This document shows, one piece after another, positions 20,817 to 31,855 of a DNA stretch of 64,000 nucleotides (position 1 is its first letter; every line of letters starts with the position of its first letter). This stretch comes from Parietichytrium sp. I65-24A (Eukaryota > Sar > Bigyra > Thraustochytrida > Thraustochytriidae), in NCBI GenBank assembly GCA_012862575.1, contig BLSF01000055.1, positions 127,698 to 191,697 of the forward strand, read 5' to 3'. The notes beneath the pieces were generated by a model. It did no database searches. It was not told the DNA's origin and saw only the letters and a program-made list of their open reading frames with translations. The position numbers and the translations under genes are program-made.

Positions 20817-21373
20817 CGATTCCTTACGAGTCAGACCAAGTGCCGACTTGAGGGATGCTTATAGTTGAGTCTTGGGAGAGGCAGAAAGGGAAAGTGTACT
20901 CACAGTCAGTACACGGTTAGAGTGCTCGAAAGCATTGACAAAGCGAGTGTTGATACAGCGGCGGCAGTGGTGGCAGTGGTGGCAGTGGGTGGAGCACGTG
21001 GCGCTCGCGAGATTCCCGAAAGTAGAGTTGCGTTCGCCGTTTTCTTGTTCGGCGTTGTGGCCGGCCTTGGTTGTTTCTGCGAGCCGGGGAGAGGAGCTGA
21101 GTGGACCGACTCATTGGTTTGGGATTTGGCCCGGAGCACGCTGATCTGATTTGGCAGTCAGGATTGTGTGCTTGCACTCGGGAAGATCGCACATTTGCTT
21201 TTCTTTCTTTCTTTGTTCCTAGCTACTAGTAAGCAAGAGGACCGATATTGTGCGGCGTGATTTGGGATATCTATCCTAGTTTCAGTGGTTGGTGGTCCGG
21301 CGTGGAGCAAGGCAAATCTGTAACTAGGCTTTCGTTTGTTGCCGACGACTCGATCAGCTTTGCCATCAAAAGG

Positions 21374-23236
21374 ATGGGAAAAGTACTGGATAACATCACT
21401 GCGGCGGTGAGGCGCAGCCTCACCCCGAGGTCAAGCAAGTCAAGCAGAGATTACAGTGAGTTGACACGGATCCTGAAGGAGTATTGGGAAGCTACGTTGA
21501 GACACAAACCAGAAGTGGCCACCTTTGTTGGTGATCATCGATATGATGCCCGTTTGTCCGAGCTCACGGTGGAGGACTCGAAGGCACACCTCAAGGTTCT
21601 TCGATATTTTGAAAAGGCAGTGGAGTCCCTTTTCCCGGTGAAGGACGAGGCGTTCAGGGCGCTGAGCTGGTCGTTGGACGAAAGGCTCAACCTCATGATC
21701 GTCAGAGATGACATCTCCCGGGAGATCAGATTTATCGAGCTCGGGTTTCACTACATGCCAGAGAATAGTATGCAGAACTTTGTCAGTTCGCTACCAATGG
21801 TGGTGGAGAAAATGAATTTCGAGACAGAGAAGGATTTCAGAGTCTATAGGGCTCGTCTTGCCGATATCCCTCGCTACCTTCACAATCTTACACGCATTTT
21901 GCGGCTGGGCGTCAGAAGAGAAATCATCCCAACGAAGCTATCAGTGGAGATGATTCCAGGGCAAATTGACTCCTTCATCGCCGAACTGGAGAGTTGCCCG
22001 CTGTATGAACCAATTGCAAAACATTTTGAAGCGTCGGGCTCCCCGCGATCCTTGCGAGAGCGTCTGACTGGCATACTAATCGATGAGGTGTTCCCGGCGT
22101 TTGAAAAGTACGCAACTTTCTTGCGCAACGAGTACATTCCGGCGCTCAGTGAAGATGTCTGTATGTCGAGTCGCATCCCTCAAGGGGCTGAAATGTACAA
22201 CTTTCTTCTCGCAATGCACACCACTACAACGCTCAGCGCCCGCGAAATCCACGATATTGGAGTTCAGGAAGTTGCGCGCATCATGAATCGAATGGAAAGC
22301 GTAGCAAAGCGTGAAGGATTCGCGTCATCTCTCGAGTACAAGCAATACCTCGATCGAGAATATGTGTGCAAAGACGAGGACGAATTACTGTCACATTACG
22401 AAACTATTGCGGAGCGAGTGTCTCCAAAGCTGCCAAAACTTTTTGGGAAGCTCCCTCGTCTATCGTTCGGCATACGTCCTGTCCCGGCTTTCATGGCTGA
22501 AGATGCACCAGCCGGCTATTATGTTGAGCCTCCGTCTGATTTATCGGAGCCTGGATACTTTTACCTGAACACATCTATGATCGAAACTCGCAAGACGTAC
22601 ACAGCAACAGCCCTGCTCTTGCACGAGGCTGCACCCGGGCACCACTTCCAAATCGTAAGTTGACTTGTATTTATGTATCGCTTCACTCGCTGAAAGTTCT
22701 GTCCTGACCATAACTTATATCCCTTTTAGGCTTTGGGCCTGGAGAAGGAAGAACTTCCTGACGTGCGCAAGTTTGCCGATTACTACAACGCTTTTGTAGA
22801 AGGCTGGGGGCTTTATGCAGAATATCTCGGAGAAGAACTTGGTATGTACGAAGATTCCGCCACGCTCTTTGGAAGGCTTGTCGAGGAACAAACGCGTGCG
22901 TGTCGACTTGTCGCGGACACTGGTCTGAACGCCCTAGGATGGACTAAACGTCGTGCGATGGAGTTTATGAAGCAGAACAACGCAGGGACCGATGAAGAGA
23001 TTGACTTTGAGACTACACGCTATCTTTCAATTCCGGGTCAAGCTTGCGCGTACAAAATGGGTGAATTGAGGATACGCGAGCTGAGAAGAATTGCCCAGGA
23101 CCGTCTTGGCGACATGTTTGACGCTAGGTCTTTCCACGATCTTATTCTTGATATTGGCCCAGGAGGAGCGCCGCTCACTTCCGTAGAGGAAGTCGTCCGG
23201 TTCTGGCTTGACAGCCTCGAATCTCAGCCGATCTGA
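21374..23236 (+). CDS. DUF885 family putative metallopeptidase-like protein (2 exons)
   Basis: Exons 21374-22654 and 22730-23236 encode 595 residues. The intron is 75 bases, opening with GTAAGT, with CTGAC about 20 bases before the TTTTAG acceptor. It splits the protein right after HEAAPGHHFQI, and the frame resumes at ALGLEKEE. HEAAPGHH (residues 417-424) is the conserved DUF885 signature and looks like a zinc-binding HE...HH site. Downstream NAFVEGWGLYAEYLGEELGMY and the C-terminal IPGQACAYKMGELRIRELR are also typical of the family. Length matches bacterial and protist members at about 550-600 residues. No clear signal peptide is seen. The substrate is unknown and peptidase activity is inferred. 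The open frame extends upstream of 21374 without an ATG. Confidence 0.92.
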
Positions 23237-24215
23237 AGGGATCGTTGAATGTGTTTATAGTGTATCCATCGGAGAGCATCCAATTATTAACATCGATTCT
23301 CGCTCGCGGCGTTGCTTTTTTTTTTTTTTTTTTCACACCAACATCGAGACTCAGGCGAAAATCGTGTCATAATTTACTGTTTAAAAAACACCATCGTCAC
23401 TTTTCAACTTTCAAAATGTATCAACATCATCGAGGTAGAGTCCTGTAACGCTGACAGTACGACTTTCTGAATCCGAACTTTCAAGACTCCCTGAGTCCGA
23501 CTCCAGAGCGAAGAATTCTGTAATGGTGTGCGTCGATTTCGCTCTTATTTCACTTGCCAACTGTTGGGACGTGCCTTAGCAAAACCATGGCATTGCAGAA
23601 GTCCCAAATCCAACACTGCACATTCCATCTGACTTATTCCATGAGCATTTTTCACAATAAGTTATTTCACATGCAACAACAGACCAGGGCTCACACGTGA
23701 GTCGACCTGCCGCACGCAAAAGCGGCCTGTGAATGCCTGTGATTCATATCAAATTCAACTCACACACTCCAGAGCAAAGCAAAGCAAAACATAGCAGAAC
23801 ACAACTTCGGTGAAGTTTTGTTTTTAGAAAGTACTCGCAGCCAGTACTCAGTTCTCAGTATCTGGTACCATCTGGTACCGACGAAGAGCGAGCATGGAGA
23901 AGAAAGAAAGCGCAAAAGATTGTCTCGCGAGGTTTCCAGGCACTGAAGGTGCTCACTGTCAGTACTCGGGTAGCGTGGCATAGCGCAGCCATAGCTCGGC
24001 TGCTCGACTCGAGCTTGATAAGCTTGATCCAAGATCGACTGTATCGACTGCTAACTAACTTGTTCATGTTCATGTCATGTTTGAGATAGAATCAAAGTTG
24101 AACGAACGACTCGATCGATCAGACCGTAAACGGAGCGCGCGAGAAGTTGAACGGAAGAAGCAGCACGTCCGCGAGAGAATATAAGAGAAGAGAAGAGAGA
24201 GAGAGAGAGAGAGAT
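23237..24215. other. Intergenic region
   Basis: 979 bases between two plus-strand genes. It contains a T-run at about 23314-23332, AGTACTCAG-like palindromes near 23830-23870 and, just before the next ATG, a GA tract. No gene is seen. Confidence 0.6.
24184..24214 (+). promoter_or_regulatory. (GA)n leader touching the GlcG/HbpS-like ATG
   Basis: AGAGA units run to within two bases of the ATG at 24216, so they must lie in the 5' leader. A regulatory role is inference from recurrence of such tracts upstream of other genes here. Confidence 0.4.
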
Positions 24216-24674
24216 ATGGAGTTGAAAGCAGCAAGCCAGATCGTGGAGAAGGCGTTGGAGGTTGGCCGCAAGAACAAGCTGCAGCCGCTGACCGTGGCAG
24301 TGCTGGACGCTGGCGGTCACTTGGTTGCTTTCAAGAAGGAGGACGGCGCCACGCTCTTTCGTGAGGCGATTGCCAGGGGAAAGGCCATGGGGGCACTGGG
24401 CTTTGGAATGGACAGCGCTGGCTTGGCAAAGGTGGCGGCTGCTCGCCCAGCCTTCATCAACTCGGCCTTCGTGGCCACCGGAGGACAGACTGTGCCAGTT
24501 CCTGGCGGAGTGCTCATTCGCGATCACTCTGGCAAGGTGATTGGCGCTGTCGGTATCAGTGGAGATGTTTCCGAGGCTGATGAAGCTTGCGCAATTGCAG
24601 GAATTCGTACTGCAGGGCTCTCGTGCGAGGCGATTCGCGACAACCGCGAGTGCTACCTCAAAGCGCACCTCTAA
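24216..24674 (+). CDS. GlcG/HbpS-like (DUF336) protein
   Basis: A single-exon protein of 152 residues and full length for the family. It begins with a helix (MELKAASQIVEKALEVGRKN). It then shows the family core TVAVLDAGGHLVAFKKEDG, SARP-like AARPAFINSAF, PVPGGVLIRDHSGKVIGAVG and ISGDVSEADEACAIAGI. GlcG/HbpS proteins are small alpha/beta proteins. Some bind haem, and others are encoded beside glycolate or diol genes in bacteria. A standalone eukaryotic copy may have come from bacteria, but its base composition does not stand out from its neighbours. No targeting peptide is visible if this ATG is right. The function in this cell is unknown. Confidence 0.9.
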   Translation: MELKAASQIVEKALEVGRKNKLQPLTVAVLDAGGHLVAFKKEDGATLFREAIARGKAMGALGFGMDSAGLAKVAAARPAFINSAFVATGGQTVPVPGGVLIRDHSGKVIGAVGISGDVSEADEACAIAGIRTAGLSCEAIRDNRECYLKAHL

Positions 24675-25259
24675 GGCGCATGGCGTTCATGTATTGCACC
24701 TCTTTTCCTTTCCTATAGCGCTTCTCAGCGAAGACGCTGTTGACATCATTCGCAGAAACAAGTGCATTTGTTCCCTATCAAATTTGTCTTTGCCCACGGA
24801 GTGCCAATTCTATAAGACCCACTCTTTTCATCAATCTGCACTCTTCCTACTTCCTTTCTTTTCTTTTCTTTTCTTTTTTCAAATTTAAAAAACGGATGAC
24901 GCCGAGGACCACTCTGCTTTGTCACGGAAAGCGAGATTGAAGTCCAAGTCCTCTTTGATTGGAGTCATACCGCCACAATACTTTGGTCAATTGACAGAGA
25001 ATACAAACCATCAATACCCCGAAATCTCGTTACGTTTACGATCTTTTTCAAACTACAGGCACTGCCTCGAATCAGGTAACTTGGAGACAAATAGCGGATC
25101 AAAAAAAGACTGTCCACCCTAGAAGCAGGTACAAATCATCTCTCCGGGAGTTTTTTGTCTCACTTTCCTTTGTGTCCGAGACGCGAGTCGTGAGAGCTCA
25201 GTAACCGTGCTCAACAAGGCTTTCACGCCTTGGCTCTATCCCGTCAGATCAGAAGCGTC
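24675..25259. other. Convergent 3' gap
   Basis: 585 bases between the GlcG-like stop and the transporter stop. A TTTTC repeat lies near 24855-24880. No gene is seen. Confidence 0.6.
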
Positions 25260-26909
25260 TTACAAGGTGTGGTTACTCGCGACGCAAAGCAGCTCCTCCT
25301 CACGCTTTGCGCCAGCCACGGAGCTCACAGTCCCCGCCACCATGGCGACTACTCCAAAGACGAACATGAACGCCGGCACAAAAAAGTCCCCAGTCTTGCG
25401 TATTCTACCTATTAGGCTGGGAACGTACTGCGGGTGATCGCTTCTCCAAGCGTCAAAGCTTCGATGCCAAAGGCCTTTGAAGGAGAAGACCTTGAAATAG
25501 CACATAGCTGAACAGTTTCCGTACGAGGTGAGTCAAGCGAACATCAAAAGAGATCGACGGAAACAGCCACTTACACGGCAAGATATACGCCAAGACACTC
25601 GCACCGAGCGCGCCAGTTACCTCGATGACAAGCCCCAGGTCAGTTACGAGGATGCCGACGATCACTGACGCCAGCCAAAGAGCAAACGTCAAGCCATAGT
25701 GCCAGGCATTACTCATTCGCTTTGGCCCCACGAGCTCTGGCGAGTAGCCTTTGGCCATGGCAAAGATGGAATGCCGCGCGACAAAGTTTTCCATCGGAAA
25801 GGTAAACACCTACGTGCATTCCAAGGGAATTAGGATTGAGTGTCGAAGCAACTTCCAAAGCCGTTGTTATTACAACTTACCATCGTAAGAGCGAGCAGCA
25901 ATCTCGCAAAGTTCATCGCACGGTCATCACACGTAAAATTCTTCAAAATGTTCGCCTTGGTGGTATTGTAAAAGTTCAAGTAGCCTCCCAAAGCCAAGAC
26001 AATCGACATCACCATTGCGCTCCACACCGAGCCCTTGTTGACAGTCCTCCAGTTTGACACGGTGGGCTCCTTCAGCGTATTGAACACGATGAAGGAGGAG
26101 TGCTGGCAAACATAGGCAAAAGATATGGCACCCAGTCCGGCAAAGACAGCGCGATTGCCGAACGTTACAGATCGATCGATTTCTCCTTCCTGCATCGCAT
26201 CGGCTCCAGCTGGGCCACGAATGATGACAAATACCACAATCAGAGCATCTGCGCACACACTGACAATCGAGCTCCACGACAAGAGCGCGAGATCGCGCAA
26301 GAGATTGAGGGGCAGGATTACCGCCACCGCAAACACAACTATCACCCAGGTCCTGTCCACCTCAACACCGAGCAAGTGCAAAATGACAACCGGCACGGTG
26401 TCCGCAACAATTAAAAGGTACGCGCACATGGCGCCAAAGGCGAACACCAGCATGAACAGCGACACGACCACAAAACCAACTTTTCCGAAACACTCTTCGC
26501 ACAAGCTCTCGTAGCTGCGCTTTTTCAGCTTGACGCCACACTCTATGATCATATTCACGCTCACGTATGTCAAGTACGCGACTAGCAAGAGAAGAATCAC
26601 GCCCATGCCAAGGCCACACTCCTGGACGGCGAACGCCAGGCCAATGATCCCGGCTCCCACGATACTATTCACAAAATTGAATGCCGCTCCGAGCATCCCA
26701 GAGTTGCCCGGCACGACCTGCTCCTCTTCGTCTTCGCCGCCCCGCATTGAGATCGAGTCGAACCCCACGCTTCCTTCATTCGTCCGTTCGTCGCTCGTCG
26801 CGCGAACCGACCTAAACTCGCCAGCACCAGCACCAGCACCAGCGGGAGCTGCATCTTCCAACCCCAGGTCGTTCAGCTGCACGTCCGTCATGCTCACCTT
26901 CGCGGTCAT
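25260..26909 (-). CDS. Amino acid/auxin permease family transporter (AVT6/SLC38-like), 3 exons
   Basis: Exons on the minus strand are 26909-25881, 25809-25575 and 25507-25260, encoding 503 residues. The introns (71 and 67 bases) both begin with GTAAGT, and joining restores one frame (LLALTM to VFTFPMENF, AYILP to SMCYFKVF). The N-terminal about 65 residues are hydrophilic, with GAGAGAGE and an acidic stretch. The first membrane segment is the hallmark FNFVNSIVGAGIIGLAFA of the family. Roughly eleven hydrophobic segments follow. These carriers move neutral amino acids, often by H+ or Na+ symport, at vacuolar or plasma membranes. Direction, substrate and membrane cannot be told from sequence. 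The start is the ATG at 26909 (MTAKVSMTDVQ). Confidence 0.92.
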
Positions 26910-27530
26910 GCCCGACGACGCCCCTCAAACTCCAAAACCTGACCACCCTCCACGAGCACTCTTGCCCGACACTCCACCTGCTCGCCGCCGCAGCAGAGTG
27001 AGCAAGTTACTCCCCGCGGAATTGGCACGTCGCTATCACGTCGCTATCACGTCGCTATCGGTCGATCCAGCGCCTGGCTCGATATGCGCTTTTTAAAAGC
27101 TCCCGACTGTGTCGCAAACGGTGTGAACGAACGATCCTTGGCATGCAAAAGACTTTCGATCATCGATGTGAAGGTTCATTTTGGAAAGAGTGGAAAATGA
27201 GATGATGATGAGTATGGGTTATGAAACACTTAGTGTCCTTGGTGGTGGCGTTTTTTAGTGGGTATGCGTGAAAGTGTGCTTCTGGGAGACAATTGTGGTT
27301 TGGTTGACGTGCTCGCCAAGTCGAAAACGATGTGGTCTTTGATGCTGCACGTTCGCTTAGCGGCTCGATGTTTGGAGAGTGGATGAGAGTGGTCGAGAAA
27401 GCTGGGCGTTGCTTTTTGTTGCTGTTATTGTTGTTGGTGGTGCTGCTGATGGAGAAAGTGAAGGAGGTAAATGAGTTAGTCAAAGGTGAATGAGGTAGAT
27501 AAGTTACATAGTTTATTAACAGATTGGAAT
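26910..27530. other. Intergenic region
   Basis: 621 bases between the transporter 5' end and the 3' end of the TPR gene. It contains a short TTGTTG run near 27410-27440. No gene is seen. Confidence 0.6.
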
Positions 27531-30191
27531 CTACAACCTCTTGGAGACAAGCTCGAGCTCCTCGTCTGTGAGGCTACGAATTTGATAATCGGGTCCGAGG
27601 CAGCACGTTCCGCTAAGAATACCGGTGTCTGTGAATTGAAGGCCGAGATTGCCACGCTCGAGGAACTCTCGAGCAGATCGTTTGCCTAAAAGATGCAAAG
27701 AAAAGTCGCGGCCGAGGCAGAGCCGCAAGAGTTGCTTCTTTTCTTTGGGAGCTTCTGTCAGCACTAGTCCAACAAGTGTCGGCAAAATATCGAGCGAGCT
27801 GGAGATTACAATGGGCTCAGAACCGAGCGTCGCTCTTTTGCGCAATCGGCTGAATGGAATTCGAAGAAGCTCACGACCACTAACGCAAACAATGTTGGCA
27901 GTCCTGTCCTCCAGGTTGGACTCAAGCACAATGGCATCCTGCCAGACGCTTTCTTCGTTAAGAACCTGGACTTTCTGGCCACTACATATTTCTGACCCGG
28001 TGAACCTTTTTGCAAATAGGCCCTGGCACACGAGATGCGCAACTGACTTGTTGCTCGCGTCTCGTCCCAGAAGAATAGTCAGGACAGAGCCATTGTCGCC
28101 GGAGTGGAGCTCTTGCAGGAGAAAAGTGGTCATTGTAGATTCGCTCGTGCATGCTACAATAAACTGCCGGTCGTCATTTGGCTTGACAACAGAAGAAAAA
28201 GTCTCTTGTGATACCTGTTGCCCGCCGCTGGCACGAGTCGCCAAGTCCCCAAAGGTAATCAGGTCGAATTTTCCAGCTTGGAGCAGGTGTTTGAAGACTG
28301 TGCAGTCAGCGTCTGACTTGGATGATAAAATATTATTCAACGTGCGCTCAGGGCAGTCCCCGGATTCGACATAGTGTGCCAATGAGATCGCGAAGCCTGC
28401 CAGATTCTCCGGCAACTCAACTGCCTGGTCCGTTTGCATGATGATTGCAATCTTTGTGAAGGCTGGAGGAGGGAGCTTTTTGCCGGCGCCCTGCATGGTT
28501 TCCGGCCAGCTGGATTCTCTCCCGTACTCATACGCAAGGGTCGGCTTCTGGCGCGGAAAAGAAACCTCTCCGGCTTTTTGCAAGAGAAGCCGACAGGTTC
28601 GGAGGCTTTTCACAATCTCCTTGCGCAACGCACGAACTTGCTTGAGAGACTCTTCGTCATCCCCCATAAAGTCGTCCTTGAGCGCCTGTGCAAAATTAAC
28701 AATTGGCAGACCCACAAATTGCTCGTGCACACCAACTGAGCCGAGAAACTTGGAAATGAGGACAGCACAAGCTGATCTAGCTCGTTCTAAATCCTCTATC
28801 GCTGCTGTGTAATGCCCAAGTTGTTTTCGAGCTTCGGCGCGATAAAAGAGTGCTTTGGGGTTCTCCGAGCCCGTGCGAGACTGCACAAACAGAGCTCGAG
28901 TACATGATTCGACAGCGGCCATGGTGTCCTGTCCCCTCTCAATGTGACAAGCTGATTCACTTAATAGACACGAGACATTCAGCATCTCCAGCTCTTCGTC
29001 GCCTGGGAAACCAGCCTTGGCGAGAGCTCCGAGGCAAGTTGCAAACTGGATGGCTGCAGAGAAATAAAAGCCCTCGAGCCGAAGTCGATCGCCTTGCGCT
29101 TTGTGTTTCCGTACAAACGAAACGAACTTTGGCTTGTCTACTAAGGCTTCCATGGAGAGTCCTCGGTCAAGCTCAAGCAGTGCCAACTCGTTGACTCCCT
29201 TTGACTGTCGCGACTGAACGTCCGCCACTATGCGATCACGTAGCATGGAAATTTGCTTTCCCTTGAACTGGCCTTCAACTTGCGAGAGGTGTAACTCCGC
29301 AAGGAGAGGACCACCCATCTCAAGAAATGCGCCAGCGCGTAAGACCCATGCCTTGGTTACTTTGCGATCGAGAAGGAGCAACTCACGAAATACGTCGGCA
29401 GCGCCAACCCAGTCTTGCATGTCTAATTTCGCTTTGCCCAAGGACATAAGAATATCCTTTTCCGACTCTGCAAGCATTCCACCGAGCGAGTTATTTACGG
29501 CGGCATGCTGGCGCTTATCGCTTTCGTGGCTGTGACCATGTCCGTGATCATGCGAATGCCCACAGCTTGCGTGCTCGTGACTGTGGCCATGTCCGTGATG
29601 GTGGCCATGGTCGTGCGCGTGGCTGTGGCCATGTCCTTGTTGGCAGTCCCCGTGCCCATCCGGCGCCGCGCAAGATGTCGTTGCGGTGGCACTTTCCTCT
29701 TTTTCTTCAGACCGGAGTTGTGCACCCAATTGACGAGCAGCAAGCAGTGCCTCGGAAAGGTGGCGCACAACCTCCTCCGGACTGCTAGTTTCCGCTGCTC
29801 GTTCTCTCGCTTTAACGCACGCATCCAACCCGTTCTGTACCAGCACAGCCTTCTCCAGCTTCTCTCGTTTCTTTTGTGCTTCGGCATCGGCATTCGTCAA
29901 ACCGATTGAGGAGTTTGTGCCCCCAGACCTTTCCAAGTCCCGTTCCTGTGCATCATTCGTACTGTCCGAGACCTTTCCAGCTCCAGCTCCAGCATTCTCT
30001 TTCGCCCTCTGCTTCTTTGCCTTGAGGGCCGCCACTCTTGCAGCGCGATCTGCTTTGGCGGCTAGTTTGCCGGCTTCCTGCCGAGCATTCCGTTCTCGTC
30101 TGCGCAGTTCGACATTTGCATCGTCCTCCGTTTCCTCCAGTTCCAGCGCGTCATAGTCCAGTCCCGCCCAATACGACGCCGGTTTCAGCAT
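27531..30191 (-). CDS. TPR-like protein with histidine-rich metal-binding-type insert
   Basis: A single-exon protein of 886 residues from the ATG at 30191 (MLKPASYWAGLDYDALELEE). The N-terminus is acidic, then strongly basic and Ala-rich (AGKLAAKADRAARVAALKAKKQRAKE), like a coiled or nucleolar-type segment. Residues about 180-225 are an extreme His/Gly/Asp insert made of HGHSH, HDHGHHHGH and HSHDHGHGHSH units, as in Zn or Ni chaperones. From about 230 to 500 helical pairs such as KAWVLRAGAFLEMGGPLLAE and KALFYRAEARKQLGHYTAAIEDLERA read as TPR repeats. The C-terminal third is a folded but unrecognised domain. Metal binding is inferred from composition. Protein-protein binding through TPRs is family knowledge. 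The 5' flank carries a 150-bp tandem repeat. Confidence 0.8.
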   Translation of the reverse strand: MLKPASYWAGLDYDALELEETEDDANVELRRRERNARQEAGKLAAKADRAARVAALKAKKQRAKENAGAGAGKVSDSTNDAQERDLERSGGTNSSIGLTNADAEAQKKREKLEKAVLVQNGLDACVKARERAAETSSPEEVVRHLSEALLAARQLGAQLRSEEKEESATATTSCAAPDGHGDCQQGHGHSHAHDHGHHHGHGHSHEHASCGHSHDHGHGHSHESDKRQHAAVNNSLGGMLAESEKDILMSLGKAKLDMQDWVGAADVFRELLLLDRKVTKAWVLRAGAFLEMGGPLLAELHLSQVEGQFKGKQISMLRDRIVADVQSRQSKGVNELALLELDRGLSMEALVDKPKFVSFVRKHKAQGDRLRLEGFYFSAAIQFATCLGALAKAGFPGDEELEMLNVSCLLSESACHIERGQDTMAAVESCTRALFVQSRTGSENPKALFYRAEARKQLGHYTAAIEDLERARSACAVLISKFLGSVGVHEQFVGLPIVNFAQALKDDFMGDDEESLKQVRALRKEIVKSLRTCRLLLQKAGEVSFPRQKPTLAYEYGRESSWPETMQGAGKKLPPPAFTKIAIIMQTDQAVELPENLAGFAISLAHYVESGDCPERTLNNILSSKSDADCTVFKHLLQAGKFDLITFGDLATRASGGQQVSQETFSSVVKPNDDRQFIVACTSESTMTTFLLQELHSGDNGSVLTILLGRDASNKSVAHLVCQGLFAKRFTGSEICSGQKVQVLNEESVWQDAIVLESNLEDRTANIVCVSGRELLRIPFSRLRKRATLGSEPIVISSSLDILPTLVGLVLTEAPKEKKQLLRLCLGRDFSLHLLGKRSAREFLERGNLGLQFTDTGILSGTCCLGPDYQIRSLTDEELELVSKRL

Positions 30192-30229
30192 TTTCGCGCG
30201 TCCACCACGTTCGACAATCAACAACACCT

Positions 30230-30577
30230 TTTTCTTCGTCTGAATTTCGTTTCCAATGGAAACTCAAGTTGCGACCAAACACCGCTCCGGGCTAAACAAT
30301 CGAAGGCGTTTGCACTTTGACTTATCGGCCTTCAACTTGCACAATTTGTCCTGGCTGGCACTGCTTTTTGCTTTTTGCTTTTTCTTCGTCTGAATTAATT
30401 TCGTTTCCAATGGAAATTCAAGTTACGACCAAACACCGCTCCGGGCTAAACAATCGAAGGCGTTTTCACTTTGACTTATCGGCCTTCAACTTGCACAATT
30501 TGTCTTGGCTGGCACTGCTTTTTGCTTTTTCTTCGTCAGAATTTCGTTTCCAATGGAAATTCAAGTTGCGACCAAAC
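30230..30577 (+). repeat. About 150-bp tandem repeat, two full copies plus a partial third
   Basis: Units start near 30232, 30382 and 30530. Each begins CTTTTTCTTCGTC-GAATT and runs through TTTCCAATGGAAA, CAAACACCGCTCCGGGC, GACTTATCGGCCTTC and TGGCTGGCACTGC. The copies are nearly identical, differing by a few substitutions and a four-base TTAA-type insertion in copy 2. The third copy breaks off after about 48 bases. They begin about 40 bases upstream of the TPR gene ATG at 30191, so they sit in its leader or promoter. The high identity implies a recent duplication. Confidence 0.9.
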
Positions 30578-31606
30578 TAAACTATTTGATGGCCTCAATT
30601 GGAGTGACATTCAATTTCCCAAATTCCAATAGCTCTCTTCGCCAGAACATGGACCACCGCGCACCTTTACTTACACCTTTACACCTTTACAGTTGCTTTG
30701 CGTTTCTTCCCTCGAACGTTCCGCCACACGGAGCGCTCGCCGGGGACAGCCTTCTCTTTCAAGCAACGCAGCGAGGACACTCGCTCGCGAATTACACAGT
30801 ACGCGCACGTCAAAGTGTCCTCGCAGACGGTTGGCGTGGTAGGGAACTCTTCGTTGCCGGGCAATCCTGGGATGCGAGTGCGGGCGTACCGGACTTGGGG
30901 CTGCTGGTGGTTAGATACGCGACCAGGTTCGCGTTTTGCAACGGTCAAATTCTCTTCTGACTGAGTGACTGACTGAAAGTGAGTTGATTGATTGATTGAT
31001 TGATTGACTTTGATTGACTGTGACTGAGAAAATTTTTTCAGCTTCTGGAGACGGCTCACTTTTTATCGACGACTTTTGTACAGTACTTTAAATTTTGTTG
31101 GTTCGTCGCTCTCTTTTGTTGATAATGAGCTCGCAGCTCGAAGCTCGCACGAACACACAAAAACGCACTCGCACAGATCTGTGGTTCAAGATGGGATCAG
31201 CATCTTTGTGCTTTAGGGTTCGATACTTGCGCGTGTTTCCAGCAGTTGTTGAGCGTGAGCTTCTCGTTCTTCTTCTTTCGCTGCCGAGCCTTGCGAATCC
31301 TGATGCTGGGAGAAATGTGTTCGTTCGATGTCTTCGTGAGACGGGACCAGTACGGTGCATGCGGCTTTGCCATTGCTATTGCGAAGTGGCCTTCCGAGCC
31401 ACGACAGTACGGTCGCCACCGGATAGTTGGATAGATGGATAATGGATAATGGATAGAGAACTTGAGCTGCGAGCGTTATCACGATTCATGACTTCAAGTG
31501 CCATTAAAATGTACCGGTACTAATACACCACTGCCATGTATCTCTCTCTCTCTCTCTCTACCTATTTATCTCTATCCGTTCGTTCCATTCGTTGCCTGAG
31601 GCAACC

Positions 31607-31630
31607 CTCTCTCTCTCTCTCTCTCTCTCT
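31607..31630 (+). repeat. (CT)n tract in the SF-assemblin-like leader
   Basis: Twelve CT units about 230 bases before the ATG, with a similar tract at 31541-31559. Here the pyrimidines are on the coding strand, opposite to most other leaders in this window. Confidence 0.85.
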
Positions 31631-31855
31631 TTTCTCTGTGTGTGTCTCTTCTCCTCTTGCGTTGGCGGGAGGCAATCGGAGCTCGAGAGGAGAACGAAGG
31701 CAGACTTTTTTGGCGAGCGTCTTGCGATCGGCGTCCCTCACTGCCTTGCAGGTAGCGCGAGGAGAAGGCCAACGCAGGTCTCGTTTGCACGGAGCAGAGA
31801 AGGTTGCAGTTCATTTGGAGTTCGTTTGCCTTGAGGAGGTCTGGCGCGGGAGAGA

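Larger units (their letters stand above)
30192..31855. other. Divergent promoter region
   Basis: 1.66 kb between the TPR gene and the SF-assemblin-like gene. It holds the 150-bp tandem repeat (30230-30577), a (GATT)n run (30985-31014) and two CT microsatellites (31541-31559 and 31607-31630). No gene is seen. Confidence 0.55.
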
